A DNA stretch of 43,500 nt from Cristatella mucedo (taxonomy: Eukaryota; Bryozoa; Phylactolaemata; Cristatellidae): NCBI GenBank assembly GCA_009760855.2, contig WPIO01000007.1, positions 3,462,501 through 3,506,000 on the forward strand, given 5' to 3'. Below the pieces are notes generated by a model. That model had not been told where the DNA came from. It worked only from the letters and a program-made list of their open reading frames with translations, and ran no database searches. The position numbers and the translations under genes are program-made. This document shows positions 43,410-43,500 of the stretch, one piece after another. Each line of letters begins with the position of its first letter. Position 1 is the stretch's first letter.

Positions 43410-43500
43410 AGTGTTGATTGATACTCAGCTTGAGGGGGAGCCAGTGCAGGTCGGTGAGAAGAGGTATAATGTGGCAACTGCGACATTCAGGACAAACAGC
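43410..43500 (-). mobile_element. LINE-A fragment running off the window
   Basis: The minus strand encodes CRSCHIIPLLTDLHWLPLK, matching LINE-A at 14850-14900 (RSCHITPLLADLHWLPVK). The similarity stops abruptly at about 43410. Confidence 0.75.

Overview
This is nuclear DNA from an animal (metazoan). It holds two single-ORF, GC-rich rhodopsin-class GPCR genes on the same strand, one at each end (about 140-1440 and 39430-40700). About 36 kb of AT-richer DNA packed with decayed mobile elements separates them. The species cannot be read from the sequence. The mix of LINEs in the L2/CR1 group, hAT transposons, a tRNA-derived SINE, long CT and AT microsatellites and a canonical splice acceptor fits an invertebrate or early-branching deuterostome genome. 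No bacterial, phage, CRISPR or operon-like feature was seen.

Receptor genes. The two receptors are diverged paralogues. They share an N-terminal Asn-Ser-Thr-Thr, TM1 Asn, TM2 Asp, the TM3/ECL2 cysteine pair with a TRFCYQ block, CYLP in TM6 and DPLIY/DPLLY in TM7. Both lack the TM3 D/E-R-Y motif (QQF in one, LLL in the other). The first has no in-frame ATG before TM2. The second has an ATG at 39433, but its TM7 lies in another frame, so it carries a frameshift or sequence error between TM6 and TM7. Both have a possible polyadenylation signal about 365 nt past the stop.

LINE load. Two related LINE families fill much of the middle. LINE-A (my name) ends in a hairpin with arms AAGCGCC/GGGCGCTT followed by (ATT)n. 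LINE-B ends in GGAGATACATTAC with extra ATTAC units. The best LINE-A copy (+, about 13040-15433) has one stop codon in its RT and has lost its endonuclease. It sits inside an older LINE-A relative on the minus strand (12655-13020 plus 15434-18110). A nearly full-length LINE-B (-, 7890-11925) carries three later insertions. About fifteen more truncated pieces are scattered through the window.

Other elements. There are three minus-strand copies of a tRNA-derived SINE with recognisable A and B boxes, a 177-bp hAT MITE with 8-bp target-site duplication, a degenerate hAT transposase (33680-34760), and a second hAT element with about 70-bp inverted termini (36492-38743) reduced to start and dimerisation-domain remnants. 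Between the hAT remnants lies an array of about eight diverged units of about 165 bp that switches orientation midway. A 312-bp direct tandem duplication with 2 mismatches lies at 19841-20464.

No obviously new multi-gene system is present. The features most worth following up are the DRY-less receptor pair, the orientation-switching 165-bp array, the hairpin-rich 312-bp duplication and a LINE-A/LINE-B chimeric unit found twice. All family assignments come from reading motifs by eye; no database was searched.
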